In this document: positions 46,301 through 58,795 of the stretch, in pieces | Layout of the letters: every line of letters begins with the position of its first letter | Position numbering within the stretch: the stretch's first letter is position 1 | NCBI GenBank assembly: GCA_020205615.1 | Contig: CM035151.1 | Coordinates: 11,742,565 to 11,806,564 of the forward strand | Length of the DNA stretch: 64,000 nucleotides | From: Panax quinquefolius | Lineage: Eukaryota > Streptophyta > Magnoliopsida > Apiales > Araliaceae | Direction of reading: 5' to 3' | Translations under genes and position numbers: made by a program | Notes under the pieces: model-generated | What the model was told of the DNA's origin: nothing | Database searches by the model: none | Seen by the model: only the letters and a program-made list of their open reading frames with translations

Positions 46301-47518
46301 TGACCTCATTCGGGTTCCTTGCTCTCTGGGAGGTCACAACAAACGCTCTCCCTTGCACCTTCTTGGTTTTGACTTTTACGGGATGACCTTTGGTGCCTCC
46401 ATCCTAGTTGAATTTGTCTTGATGGCGACAAAAATCGAGCTAAGTGACCTTCTCTTCCACAATTATAACATGCTTTGGATGGCGTAGCGCGATTCGGATG
46501 ATGTGTCCCTCTTCTCCGCATTTGAAGCATATGATGGGTGGTCTTTCTCCTTCCTTAACAACGGGTCTTTGGTCTTGACGTCTTTCCATCATTGTTGAAT
46601 CTCCGTTTCTTGAAATGTCCATTCTTATTGTTTTGGCCTTACGATTACCACCAAAGTGGTTACCATATCTGCACTTTGATTCCCTCCACGCTTGTTGTCA
46701 TAACCGATGACTACTCTCGCTGGTATTATAACTTTCTTAAATTGCTCTCTCTTTTAGTTGCGTTGACTCGTTATCGCTCCACTAATGCGAGCCCTATTTA
46801 CAACATCTGAATATACAAACACGGTTTATGAGAAATAAGATGTTGGCGTATCTCCCGACTTCAAACCTCTTAAAAACATTAGCGCCATTCTCTCTTCATT
46901 ATCCACCAGTGGGGCCTTGGCCCGTGATAACTCATAAATTTTGCCTCGTATTGCGACACGGTCATATTGTTTTGTTCAACTTGATAAACTCCACCTCCTT
47001 CATGTATGGCGAATACTTTTCGGAAAGTATTTGTCGTTGAAACGACTCTGGAACTTCTCCCAAGATATCTTGATCTGGCGAGTTGAGTAAGTTTCTGGAA
47101 TCCCCACCCGATGTCTGCCTCTCCGCGCACATAAAAAGCGTGAAAGGAAGGGAACCTTTTGCTCCTCGGAGCATCCCAAGACATCAAATATCTTGGTAAT
47201 CTGCTTTATCCATGCTTCCGCTTGAAGTGGTTTTGGCTCTCCCTTAAACTCCGGTGGTCCCGGCTCCTTGAATTGTTTAGCGGTGACCGCTTGAGAGTTT
47301 CCGTGTTTCCACCTACGTTTTGGGCGAGTATTTCTACTTTCTTTGTTGCATAAATTGCATAAAGCCTCTGAACATTTGATCATTCATCATTTGGTCGGTG
47401 TTGTTGTTTGCGTGAGGATTATGCGCCTTCACGATGCACATTATCACGATTATTGATATGTGGTGAATCAGCGATCGCTTTGTGCTCCATTCTTTATTCT
47501 CAACATTCTCGGATGTCA
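46300..47518 (-). pseudogene. gag region of element B
   Basis: The ATG at 47,518 begins a gag protein (MTSENVENKEWS..) as in element D. The capsid core lies at about 47,300-46,880 (PPEFKGEPKPLQAEAWIKQI and KIFDVLGCSEEQKVPF). Two zinc knuckles follow: CFKCGEEGHI at about 46,530-46,501 and CYNCGREGHLARF at about 46,470-46,432. Shifts split it into overlapping open frames of about 60-130 codons. Confidence 0.8.
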
Positions 47519-47688
47519 TTTTCGAATCTTGCCACAAAAACAAAAGATTAATTGACATTTAACAATTATCTTTATATTACGGAAACCAATAAAATATACA
47601 AAAACTTAGGTAGGTCATATACTAGCGAAGGTATTCCCGTCTCTCCCTCTAGTACTTTTCTCACATCTTAGCAGGGATCATATCCTTA

Positions 47689-47700
47689 GCTTTGATACTG
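47689..47700 (-). other. Primer binding site of element B
   Basis: On the minus strand CAGTATCAAAGC lies just inside the 5' LTR. It is close to the tRNA-Met complement TGGTATCAGAGC and in the correct position. Confidence 0.7.
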
Positions 47701-47701
47701 T

Positions 47702-50163
47702 TGTGGCGCCCCCAAAATTAGGTATACATCACCCATCTTGGGTCGCCACTTACGTGATCTGAATTTAAATCTGACTTATTAACATAACTAGCGTGGTATG
47801 CAATCGACATAAAGCTGTGAGTTTAAATACAAATATAAATCTACTAGATATTATACAAACTCAAACAAAAGTCCTCATTACAATTATTATCACACTATTT
47901 CACGAATATAGTGAGGACTACTAATCTTATCTTGGGGACCATCACTCGTTTCCCAGACTAAGTCCCAAATTATATTCTCATTTCACGAAGAAAACGGTGA
48001 AAGAAAGGGTGAGCTCAACTAGCCCGATAAGAAATATTATGACTAAGATAATGCAAAATAAATTATCAATAGTCTTGACAATGTTAAAGCGATAAAATAC
48101 AATAAACAACCGGTTTAAGCTGCGGTGAATATGCGATCCATTAAAAAGAGTCAAGTAGAAAATAAAATCTACTATCTTTTATGATTTTTTAAAGGTTTTC
48201 ATCAACTTTTATAATAGAGACTCGGCTTTAATAAATAATCCACATCATCGAATCACCCACACTACTGACGAGGATATTCTTTAGTATCACGATCACAATT
48301 ATTCACTTGCACTACGGGCGAGAATAGTTGTGTATTCATTAATAGTCGTGATCATACCAACAAGCATCCATCGATGCACTTCTACGACCCTTTGAGGATT
48401 TTTTTATCACATCATTTGTAACATTACGGTCATGATTACATAAGAATAATCCACGGTCGTAATCATACCAAGTCCATCCATACTCTACAGCCCGAGATGA
48501 CTTTAAAAAAAAATATAAACATGAGGATGATGACAATGATATAAAATTCAATAAAACAAGTTCAAGAATTATTTTATCCGAGGAATTATTAACGTCAAAA
48601 TTGTCGACATGATCTTTGCTTTGTAGAGTAAAATTCAAGAATGATCGGAAGAATATTTCCGTGAAAAGATCTTTGGATGAAACGCAAATATCGAGGATAT
48701 TCTACTAATTTCATGGAGTATATAGAAGTCAAAGTTTTAACCAATTTGGGTATAATAAAGAATGGAATAACAAAAGAAATCACCGTGCATGCGGTGCTTG
48801 ATGCAGACGAGTTATTCAACGAGAATAATAATAACGGAACGGTCGGTGAAATTCACACCAAGCGGGATGTTCAACAGAATAATAAAGATGGAACCCGGAT
48901 CCGGTGTAAAACACACGAGATAGGATATTCAACGAGAATGATAAAGAGCGAACCGGGTCGGTGTAAAACACACCGACGAGGATGTTCAGCGGAGAATAAT
49001 AAAAAAGCGGAACCGAGTCGGGTGTAAAACACACACGAGACGGGATGTTCCAGCGAATAATAATAAAAGAATGTCACCAAGTATAGGGTAAAACAGCGTT
49101 ATCTGAGTTATTCCAACGAGAATAAATAAGCAATGGAATAACATAAGGATTTCACCAAGTATAGGGTATCTGCGATGTATACAGTTATGTATAGGTTATG
49201 TATAGGGTATGCCACTTTTACTTTTACGTTATTCAATATGAATAATAGTGAATGGAATAATGAAGTTCTCTTCAAGAAGAAAGAATAACACCCTTACAAA
49301 AAAAAAGCTGAATATAGAAGTAATGAAGTAGCGAAATACTCTTCTTCTTTTCTATAACTTTCTCTGTAAACCTCTATATAATTTTCTACTACAGAGTTTG
49401 ATGAATTAAATGAAAATAATGAAGAATGAGCTTCTATTTATAGGAAAATGGAATGCGTAGTAACTAATCCATGAGCGGTCCAGATTGATTTACTTTAATC
49501 GGCGGTCCATATTTAAAAAAAATCTTTTAAATAAAATATAATATATTCTATTTATATAAAAACATTTTACTTATCTGAAACACTACTGAAACTATAATAC
49601 ACACTATTATGCGTAATAAAATATAATATATTTTATTTATAAAATAACTTTAATAAAGTATTACATTTTATATAAAAAGATGTTTACATTTTATTACGTT
49701 AATAATACTGAATAAAACAAAAGCGTCATTATCATTATAATAATTCATATTATTAATCGACAATAATGGAATCAAACTAAGTGACTTCTCACATAAGCAT
49801 CAATAATCAATCTGGTGTCTTACTCTTATGCCACCACGTATTCTTTTTTACTTTTACTCTGAGAGTAGTTCAACGATGTCAACGGTAAAACTTCCGCCGT
49901 TATTTAAATAAAATATTTTTGTCTTTTTCTCGATCAAATGATAATTACATTGTGGGGTCCACCAATGATTGAGTAGTTATGCGAATATTCCTCGCTAAGC
50001 CAGAATATTCCCTAACCCGATCGATATAATATAACCACTTGTATACTTTGCAAAATTTATAAATATTACCCACAACTATAACATTATATCAAATTATTCC
50101 ATAATATTCAAAAAATAATATTTATAGAAAATTCATCTTTATTTATAAAACCTGGGTCTTACA
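47702..50163 (-). repeat. 5' LTR of element B
   Basis: On the plus strand it begins TGTGGCGCCCCCAAAATTAGG-like sequence and ends CCTGGGTCTTACA at 50,163. Minisatellite at 48,850-49,070; minus-strand TATA box at about 49,433-49,443. Confidence 0.85.
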
Positions 50164-50495
50164 TGAAAAGTAGATAGTATCGTGAATAGTAACTCATCGG
50201 TACACCAAAGATAGAAATTCCACAAAAACATCTTCACGCTTTATGAATAGTTGACTTTTAGTGAATAGAATCTCGTGAATAAAGAACTTGGATATCGTGA
50301 ATAAGAACTTCGTGAATAAGAACTCATGAATAAGAACCCAGACATGAAAAAGTTCCAAATTTGATAAAAACTTGAGATCAATATTTGAAAGTATAATGAT
50401 ATTGAAGAAATAATATCATTACAAAAAAAATAATATCCCTTACCTCGAAAGATTAAGATTATTTTGTTTTTTCATGAAACACCTGATATAAATTT
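50164..50495 (-). repeat. Inverted A-type LTR, continuation beyond element B
   Basis: Complement of the A-type LTR from about its TTTCTATCTTTTGGTG block back to TTTGAGGTAAGGG (about 50,450). It continues exactly where 39,292-40,436 stopped, which shows that element B was inserted into it. The last 30 bp (50,464-50,495, ending AAATTTCAT) resemble the internal sequence that normally precedes an A-type 3' LTR. Confidence 0.75.
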
Positions 50496-50496
50496 C

Positions 50497-53223
50497 ATAA
50501 GACCGAAATTTTTTTTTTTTTAAATAAAAAAGGAATTTCCTTTATTTATTATTTTGAAATAGTAAAGGTTGGATTTGATTAATGTGGTTAGTTATGGGTA
50601 AAATGCGCAAATATTTTAAATAAGCAAGTGGTGATAAAATATTCATTGTTGTCGGGGAATATTAGTTTGGTCGTGGAATATTAAATCTTTGTCGAGAATA
50701 TTAAATGCGACGGCCAGTATGACCGTGTGTAGCCCCATAACTTGAAAGCGATTGGATGAAGAAAGCGACAAATATAAGTTGGTTAAAAATAGCAGCGTAG
50801 TTATTCTGAATTAAGGCATTGGAATACCCGTGGTTAAAATCTGATGTCTGGCGTGGTTGAAATGCACTACGGTATTACGATATTGTTGAATTATTGATCC
50901 TTACGTAAGATGGCACTACTTCAATAATTTTCCACGATGAATTCTTTGTTCAATATTTTATTTTATTGATTCAATAATTCTTTGCGTTGATATTTTATAT
51001 TATTGTTGTTCGATAATTGTCTGCACATGATATTTTCCATTATCGGATCAATAATTCATATTATTTGAATAATATTATTAGATAACATTATTGGCAATGT
51101 CTAGAAAGTTACATCTAAGGAGAGGTTTGGTCACCTAATTGCGCCATGATGGAGAGATCCTTATTGGAAAGCCCTCTTTCTCTGGGAGCAGCACTGGTTG
51201 TCATAAATGTGATTACATAATATTATTTGTGAATAATTAATTATTGATTCATATGATAAGGAAATATTTATTTTATATGAATATAAATGATGGATTTATT
51301 TATGTGTTATCAATGAAGTAATTAATGTTGAGGTGTTTTATCGGTATTTTATCGGATTGGAGGTATTAAAAGATCAAATCGGTGTTATTACAACTTTATT
51401 GTGTGAGTTATAATATTTAATCCGAAATGGGTTGGATCGTTGTAATTTTTGGATATGTTATACATATATAAGTTGAGTATATGTCCACAAATTTTGAGCC
51501 GATTAAAAATGAGCGTATAATTTATTATGAATTTTAAGAGGTGTTGATTGAGAAATTAGGTTATAAATGATTTTGGTGGAAAATTCTAGAATTGAGTGGG
51601 CCCCACTTGTGGTTGGTGAAAAATGTGCTGAATTTTATTTCAAATGTGGTGGGTGGCAATAGTAGCGGTAAAAGCCATCGGTGTAGCAGGTCAAAATCTT
51701 GCTTGTTGGTAGCTAACATTTTCCTATAAATGAGAATTTAAGTTAGAATTGAAAATCACACGAAACAAAGATTTCTCTCTCTCTCTATATTATTGAGCGT
51801 ATTTTGTGAGTATTTAGATACTTTGAGAGTTCTTTGTTAAATACAAGTTTCATTCAACATCACTTGAGCCTTTCCTTTTAAGAAATCTTGATTCTTTGAG
51901 GTAAGGGATATTATTTTTTCGTAATGATATTATTTCTTGATATCATTATCTTTGAAATATTGATCTGAAGTTTTTATCAAATTTGGAACTTTTTCATGTA
52001 TGGGTTCTTATTCATGAGTTCTTATTCATGAGTTACTATTCACGAGTTCTTATTCACGAGCGTGAAGATGTTTTTTTTGGAATTTTTATCTTTTGGTGTC
52101 GAGATTCTTATTCACGTATCTGGCCTTATTCACGATATCTGACCTTATTCACGAATATGGCCTTATTCATAGAAAAATGAAAATTTTTCTTTTAAATCTA
52201 AAATATCTATTTTGGATACTAGCTTTGATTGTATCCATGTTTTAGATCATTCTTGAATTTTACACCACTATGATTATTTTTGAGGTATTTTTGGGCGTGG
52301 ATAAAACCAAGTACGAATCCTTAATCCTTAATCCTTGTCATTTTGTTTCCTTTGGATTAGTTCTTTAAAAATATTTTTCATCATTCTCGGTCTTAAATGA
52401 TGATATTATTGAATATCTTTGGCTTTTAGTGCAAAGATGAATGATTTCTGAAGAATATCTTTGGCACATAGTGCAAAGATGAAAGAGTGTTTAAATGAAC
52501 ATGACCGGGATCGATGAATATCTTTGGCTGTAGTGCAAAAGATGAGCGGTGTTTAAATGAACATGACCGATCGATGAATATCTTTGGCCTTTAAATGTGC
52601 AAAGATGAATATCAGTGTGATGTTGAGATGAACATGGCCAGATTGATGAATATCTTTGGCACATAGTGCAAAGATGAATATTTGATTTGAGATGAATATT
52701 AATTGATGTTACTGAGGATAAAATATTGATGATGGGTATTAAATTCATAGATTATAGTAGATTTCATTCTCTACGTAACTCTTACATGAATTATTATTTC
52801 CGGCTGCGAATATTGATCTCGAAACTTGTTGTCATTATATTCATCGATTTTTCCTGTTGGAGACTAACGATAATTTGTTGTATATTATCTTAGTCATAAC
52901 ATTCTTTCTTGGGCTAGTTGAGCTCACCCTTTTCCTTTTTGTTTCATTTTTCTTCTCGGGAGGCGAGAATGTAGCGAGTACTTAGTGGGGTATGGAATGA
53001 AGGTTCAGAGAGAGTTGTTTAGTAGTCCTCACCATTTTTGTAAAATAATGTATCAATAATTATGATGGGGATTTATTTGCGTGTGGATATTATCTAGATG
53101 ATAATATCGTATTTAAACTCGAGTTTATCTATGTTGTAATAATAAAGTTGTAGTTGTTTACGTACCATGTATTGGCGACTCGAGAATGGGTTGGATGGAA
53201 TGGACCTATTTTGGGGCGTCACA
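50497..53223 (+). repeat. 5' LTR of element C
   Basis: Begins TAAGACCGAAATTTTT and ends TATTTTGGGGCGTCACA. Full-length match to the LTRs of element A, with more indels. The TATA word is damaged (CTATAAATGAG at 51,724). Confidence 0.85.
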
Positions 53224-53228
53224 CAGGT

Positions 53229-53239
53229 TGGTATCGAGC
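53229..53239 (+). other. Primer binding site of element C
   Basis: TGGTATCGAGC lies six bases inside the LTR. It equals the tRNA-Met complement TGGTATCAGAGC with the A of CAG missing. Confidence 0.75.
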
Positions 53240-53392
53240 TTAGGGATATGATCTCTGGCGGAGATCGGGAATAGAACTAGGAGGAGAGGCGAGTAAATCC
53301 TTCGCTAGTGTGTCTACTAAGCTTATTTGTTAGTTGGTCGATTATATAGGGATATTATGTGATATATTGATTTCCTTAATTAACCCTTATTT

Positions 53393-54560
53393 TATGGCGA
53401 TGTTTGAGAATGTCGTGAGAATATTAATGAGTGGAGTAAATGAGGCGTGGAGATGCACACTGTACTCACCAACGAGGAGAACGTCTGCAACAGTGGCAAT
53501 GTTCCTCCCCTGAATAACACCACCGAAAGCGATGATGAGCGAGGGATGTTTAGAAGCTTTTTGCGATTCATGCAAAATCGAGACGAGGAGACTTCGTGTT
53601 CAAAATACGAGGAGAAAATGATAGCGATTCACGGGTGGTCACAACCAAGCAATTCAAAGAGTTGGGACCACGAGTGCAGGGAAAGCGGATCCGATTAAGG
53701 CGGAGACGTGGGTCAAACAAATTACCAAGATATTCGATGTCTTGGGATGCACGAAGAACGAAAGTTCCATTCACTACTTTTATGTTCCGTGGCGAGACAG
53801 ATTCTTGGTGGGAATCAGTGAAGCGTACCATCCAATACCTTTCGGCGTATGTCATGGGAGACGCGTTTGAAGCAGTTCGATGACAAGTACTTCCAAAGTA
53901 TTAAATCGTATGAAGGAAGTGGAGTTTATTAGATTGGAAGCGAGAATAACATGGCGGTGTCCCAATCTGGCGAAGTTGCGGAGTTATCGAGTTTTCACCT
54001 CATTTGGTGGAGAATGAGGAGCGTTATGACGCGGATGTTTACGAGAGGTTTGAAACCCTAACGTACGTCGATATCTCATTTCTCATAAATTTTCTCTCTA
54101 TTCAGATGTTGTCAATGAGGCTCGATTGTTAGAAGCGAGATAACGATACGTTCAACCGAGGGACCATAACCGAGGATCATCTCAAAGATAGCGATCATCG
54201 AATAACGATAACCAGCGTGGAGAAAGAAGAATACGGACAAAGCGGTAACCACTCTGGTGGTAATCGTACCATGAAAATAGAAGAAGCGAGTGGGAGGAGA
54301 TTTTAAAAGAGGAGATTCAACAACGACCATGTGAAGGCGTCGGCGCCCGATGTAGCTAACTAGTTCTAAGGGAGGAGAAAGACCATCGGTCGTATGTTAT
54401 AAATGTGGGAAGAGGGACATATCATCAAACCGCCCACAACGACTTAAGGTATGCTATAATTGTGGAAAGGAAGGACATATCGCTCGAGATTATGCGATAT
54501 CGAAACCAGTCCAGTGAGGAATGGTGACTCAAAAGGATGTCCCGGAAAAGTCAAAGTCAG
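53393..54560 (+). pseudogene. gag region of element C
   Basis: The ATG at 53,393 (MAMFENVV-like start, shared with element A). Open frames at 53,447-53,698 and 53,596-53,883 each carry parts of the gag core (RGSNKLPRYSMSWDARRTK shows the KIFDVLGC block in another frame). The zinc knuckle CYNCGKEGHIARD is at about 54,452-54,490. It is frame-broken. Confidence 0.75.
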
Positions 54561-54599
54561 CGATTCTGGAAGAAGGCGTTTGTCGTGGCCAAATTCAAA

Positions 54600-55556
54600 A
54601 TCGAGGAACCCGAATGAAGTTATGCGGGTTAGTTAATTATAAATTCTTGCGAAGTTTATACCTTACTGATATCTGGTTCTACCCATTCTTTTATCTCTCT
54701 TGCTTGCGCTCAAGCGTTTGAACTTGACTACGGAGAAATTAGACTTTGACCTATTTATGGAGACTCAGTTAGGAGAAACTTTCATTACATCCGTTGTTTA
54801 AAAAATCTTGTTTGATTCAAGTTGGCACCATTACTTTACTGTTGACCTTATCTCTTTAAAGATACTTTGCTTTTGATGTTGATTTTAAGGTTAACTACTC
54901 ATCATGCCAAAATTGATTGCTTTTGTAAGGTTGTTAGTTTTCATATTCCTAAACAACTTTGTTATTCAAACTCAAGCAATCAAACCATTGTAGTCAAACA
55001 TTTTCATATCAAGCCATGAAGTCATTCGTTTATTACGGATGTCAAGTTTTCTTAGTCCATGTTATGGATTTGAATAAAGACACGTTAGATTTGAATAATA
55101 TTCTTGTTGTTATTGATTTTTCTGACGTATTTCTGAAGAATTTATTGGCTTACTCCCAAAGATCGATATTAAATTTTATATCGACTTTGAACCCTGATAC
55201 AAAACTCATTTCTAAAATCTCATATCGAATGGCTCTATTGAACTTGAGGAGTTAAAAATTCAACTATAAATTTGGTACATGAGCCTTTATCTTGTGACTT
55301 CCTTTGTGGAATTCACCTGCCGAGACTCTCTGTAGGGGCGTCATATTAGATGCGATAGTAAAGCGATAGGTGTCATTGTGACGTCTTATCCAAGGTTGAG
55401 ATATGAGTCACGATTGAGAACAACCTAAGTCGAGTAATCGAAATACGTAGCTTTCTAAGCTTAGTTGGTTATTATCGAGATTCGTTGAAGGATATTCTCG
55501 AATCGCTATTCCATTAACGTGTAATGACTCATAGAGATACAAAATTCAAATGGAGC
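54600..55556 (+). pseudogene. Protease and truncated pol of element C
   Basis: Protease remnant at about 54,655-54,710, where the active-site codons read ATA TCT GGT instead of D-T-G. The linker 54,959-55,255 is one open frame ending MALLNLRS and then a stop. The RT-replacing segment lies at 55,263-55,425. A short stretch after it corresponds to the end of RT, then homology is cut off. Confidence 0.7.
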
Positions 55557-55940
55557 TGTAATGTGAAGCGACAAGTGGTTCGGCGCTTTTGTAATGTGAA
55601 GCGACAAGTGGTTCGACGTCGGTAAAGGTAATTACTATTAACGAAGGTAAATACTATTGACGAAGGTAAATACTATTCACAAGGGTAATTACTTATTGAT
55701 GAAGAGACTCTTAGATGATGACATATAGGCCCCCCATAAAATAATCAAACTTACCACAAATCATTTTTTTTTTCATCAACACATATTTAATCTTTCAACA
55801 ATTATTAATCATTTATAACTTATCGTCTCAATTATTGATTTAATACTATAACATATTATATCTGAGATGATCTTGTGACAATAATTGAATCAATAATATA
55901 AGAGATATGATCAAAGCATTATCTTGTAGCAATAATTGAG
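55557..55940. repeat. Unassigned AT-rich spacer with short tandem repeats
   Basis: A 33-bp unit starting TGTAATGTGAAGCGACAAGT occurs twice in tandem (55,557-55,612). Four copies of a unit of about 17 bp of the type GGTAAATACTATTGACGAA follow (about 55,622-55,700). The rest is AT-rich and matches none of the LTRs that I can see. Confidence 0.65.
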
Positions 55941-56340
55941 CGTATAGCCGAGTGACTTCTCACGTAAGCATCGATAATCAATAATCAGTGTCTTCTTATG
56001 CGACTCTGGCGTATTCTTGTACTTTTTACCAACGGGTAGTTCAACAGCTTTTAATTCAGTAACACCTCCGTAGTTATTTTTATAAAAAAATATTTTTATC
56101 GCTTTTCTCGATCCGAATGATAATTACATTAATGGGGTCCACCAATGATTGAGCCATTGTGCGAATATTCCCTAACAAAAGAATATTCCCACCAAACGAA
56201 TATTTTATAACAACTTGCATACTTTGCAAAATTTATAAATATTACCCACAACTATAACATTATATCAAATTTATTCCATAATATTCAAAATAAATATTTA
56301 TAGAAAAATTCATCTTTATTTATAAAAGTTGGGGTCTTAC
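55941..56340 (-). repeat. Inverted B-type LTR fragment
   Basis: From GAGTGACTTCTCACGTAAGC to AAAAGTTGGGGTCTTAC. It is the complement of the first ~400 bp of the B-type LTR (compare 42,480-42,862 and 49,780-50,163). It abuts the internal region of element D directly. Confidence 0.78.
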
Positions 56341-56448
56341 AAGTATGACTTTACCTAAGTTTATGTCTTATTTTATTGGTTGGTCGGGAAGATAGGATAA
56401 TTTGTTACATTTCAATTAACCTTTTGTTTTGTGGCGATGATCTCGAAA

Positions 56449-57680
56449 ATGACATCCGAGAATGTTGAGAATAGCAATGGAGTCACGGGAGCGATCGTTG
56501 ATTCACCACATATCAATAATCGGGATAATGTGCATCGAAGGCGACAATCCTCATGCAAACAACAACACTTGACCAAATGATGAATGATCAAATGTTCGGA
56601 GGCTTTATCTGATTTATGCAACAATGAAAGAGGCGACTCTCATCCAAAACGTTGGTGGAAACACGAAAAACTCTCGGCGGTCACCGCTAAACAATTCAAG
56701 GAGCTGGGACCACCGGAGTTTAAGGAGAGCCAAAAACCACTTCGGCGGAAGCATGGATAAAGCAGATTACAAGATATTTGATGTCTTGGGATGCTCCGAG
56801 GAACAAAAGGTTCCTTTCCGCTTTTATGTTGCATGCGGAGAGGCGACATTGGTGGGAATCGGTAAAACGTCACTCAACTCAACTTTCTTGAAGATATCTT
56901 GAGAGAAGTTCGAGGGAGGCATTCAACGACAAATACTTTCACGAAAGTATTACGCCACATGAAGGAGGTGGAGTTTATCAAGTTAGAACAAAATAATATG
57001 GCCAGTATCGCAATCTGAGGCAAAATTTGCGGAGTTATCACGATTTATTCCCACTTGGTGGATAATGAAAAAAATGAATGGTAGCGAATATTTTTAAGAG
57101 GTTTGAAGTCGAGATACGTCAACATCTTATTTCTCATAAAGCGTGTTTGTATTCGAGATGTTGTAAATAGGGCTCGATTAGTGGAGCGCGATAACGAGTC
57201 AACGAACTAAAAGAGAGCGGTAAGCAAAATTATAATACCGGCGAGTAGTCATCAAGCGTTGACAACAAGCGTGGAGGGAATCAACGGGCGGATATGGTAA
57301 CCACTTCGTGGTAATCGAGGCCAAAACAATAAGAATGGACATTTCAAGAAACGAAGATTCAACAATGATGGAAAGACGTCGGCACCAAAGACTTTTCGTT
57401 GTTAAGGAAGGAGAAAGACCACCTATCATATGCTTCAAATGCGGAGGAGAGGGACACATCGATTCAAATCTAGCCACGAGCGTCCAAAGCGTGTTATAAT
57501 TGTGGAAGAAAGGTCACTTAGCTTGATTTTGTCGTTTCATCAAGAAAATTCAACTAGGATGGAGGCACCAAAGGTAGTCCCGAAAAAGTCAAAACCGGTA
57601 GTCTGAGGAGGCGTTTGTTGTGACCTCCTCCTGCGAGGAACCCGAATGAGGTCATCACGGGTAAGCTTATCATAAACTCT
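56449..57680 (+). pseudogene. gag region of element D
   Basis: The ATG at 56,449 (MTSENVEN start as in element B). The capsid core KIFDVLGCSEEQKVPF lies in 56,760-56,815. The first zinc knuckle CFKCGGEGHI is at about 57,430-57,460, and CYNCGRKGHLA follows at about 57,492-57,525 in another frame. Shifts and stops are present. Confidence 0.8.
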
Positions 57681-57684
57681 AATG

Positions 57685-58795
57685 AAGTCTATACTTTATT
57701 TGATACCGGTTCTACCCATTCTTTTATTTCTCCTACTTGCGCTCATCGATTAAATTTGACTCCGGAGAATTATTTCATTAAAAATACTTGCATTTGACGT
57801 GATTCTGTGGATTGATTGGTTACTACTTATCATGCAAAAAATTGATTGTTTTCGTAAGGTTGTTAGCTTTCATTTTCCTAATCAACCTATTATGCGAATT
57901 CAAACGACAAAACCATTAAAATCAATCACGGTCATCTCAAGCCATAAAGCTATTCGTTTATTGAAAAAGCGGATGTCGAGCTTTCTTAGCTCATATCACG
58001 ATTTAAACAAAAATACGCCGCTTTTGAACGATATTTCTATTGTTAATAAATTTCTGACGTATTCCCAAGAACTTCTGGCCTACCCCAGAAGCGTGAAATT
58101 GAATTTTGTATCGACCTTGAACCCTGGTGACAAAACCTATTTCCAAAGCCCCATATCGAATGGCTCTATTGAACTTCGTGAGTTAAAGACCCAACTACGT
58201 GAATTGTTAGACATTGGCTTTATTAGTCCTAGTACTTCTCCTCATGGGGTGCTCCTGCTACTATTCGTGAAGAAGAAAGATGGGAGTATGCGACTTTGTA
58301 TTGATTATCGGGAGTTGAATCATGTCACCATCAAAATAGGTATCCATTGCCACGTATTGATGACTGTTTGACCAATTGCAAGGAGCCAAATTCTTTTTCA
58401 AAGATAGATCTTACGTTAGGATATCACCAATTGAAGATTAGAATCACGACATTCCAAAGACGGCTTTGAAACTCGATCTGGGCATTATGAATTCCTAGTC
58501 ATGTCCTTTGGATTGACTAATGCTCCTGCTGCCTTCATGGATATGATGAACCGAGTATTCAAGGAATATTTAGATCACTTTGTGGTCGTCTTTATTGATA
58601 ACATCCTTATTTATTCCAAAAGCCGTGAAGATCATGAGCAACACTTGAGGCTGACACTCCAAAAGCTTCGTGAATATAAGATTTATGCGAAGTTGAAGAA
58701 ATGCGAGTTCGGCGAAGAAGTAGCATTCCTTGGGCACGTGGTATCAAGTCGTGGAATATCTGTTGACCCAAAGAAAGATTGAAGCTATTCAAAGT
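57685..58795 (+). pseudogene. Protease and reverse transcriptase of element D
   Basis: Protease active site FDTGSTHSFISPTCAHR with DTG at 57,702-57,710. Open frame 57,799-58,371 covers the RT N-terminus ([33 protein letters not shown]). Frame 58,501-58,782 covers the palm ([17 protein letters not shown], then [14 protein letters not shown]) and [14 protein letters not shown]. The catalytic FIDD is FIDN: the codon at 58,600-58,602 is AAC, while element B has GAC. RT would therefore be inactive even if the frames were intact. Confidence 0.83.

Larger units (their letters stand above)
40437..50163 (-). mobile_element. LTR retrotransposon B: Ty3/Gypsy chromovirus (Tekay/Del-like), full-length, minus strand
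   Basis: LTRs of about 2.43-2.46 kb at 40,437-42,862 and 47,702-50,163 flank an internal region of about 4.8 kb. In reading order on the minus strand it has the primer site (47,700-47,689), gag with zinc knuckles, protease, RT with an FIDD motif, RNase H, integrase, chromodomain and the purine tract next to the 3' LTR (about 42,866-42,876). All coding parts are present but frame-broken as read. It is inserted in an inverted A-type LTR. A target duplication was not identified with confidence. Confidence 0.87.
50497..55556 (+). mobile_element. LTR retrotransposon C: second copy of the non-autonomous A family, 3' truncated
   Basis: An A-type LTR (50,497-53,223) is followed by a tRNA-Met primer site, gag, a zinc knuckle, a protease remnant and the same RT-replacing segment as element A. 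Homology ends at about 55,556 in the sequence that follows RT (TCATAGAGATACAAAATTC); integrase and the 3' LTR are missing. Confidence 0.82.

Noticed and set aside
40428..50172. Possible 5-bp target duplication around element B
   Set aside because: The flanks GTATGATTA and TGAAAAGTAG do not give a convincing direct repeat; the LTR ends themselves are uncertain by a few bases.
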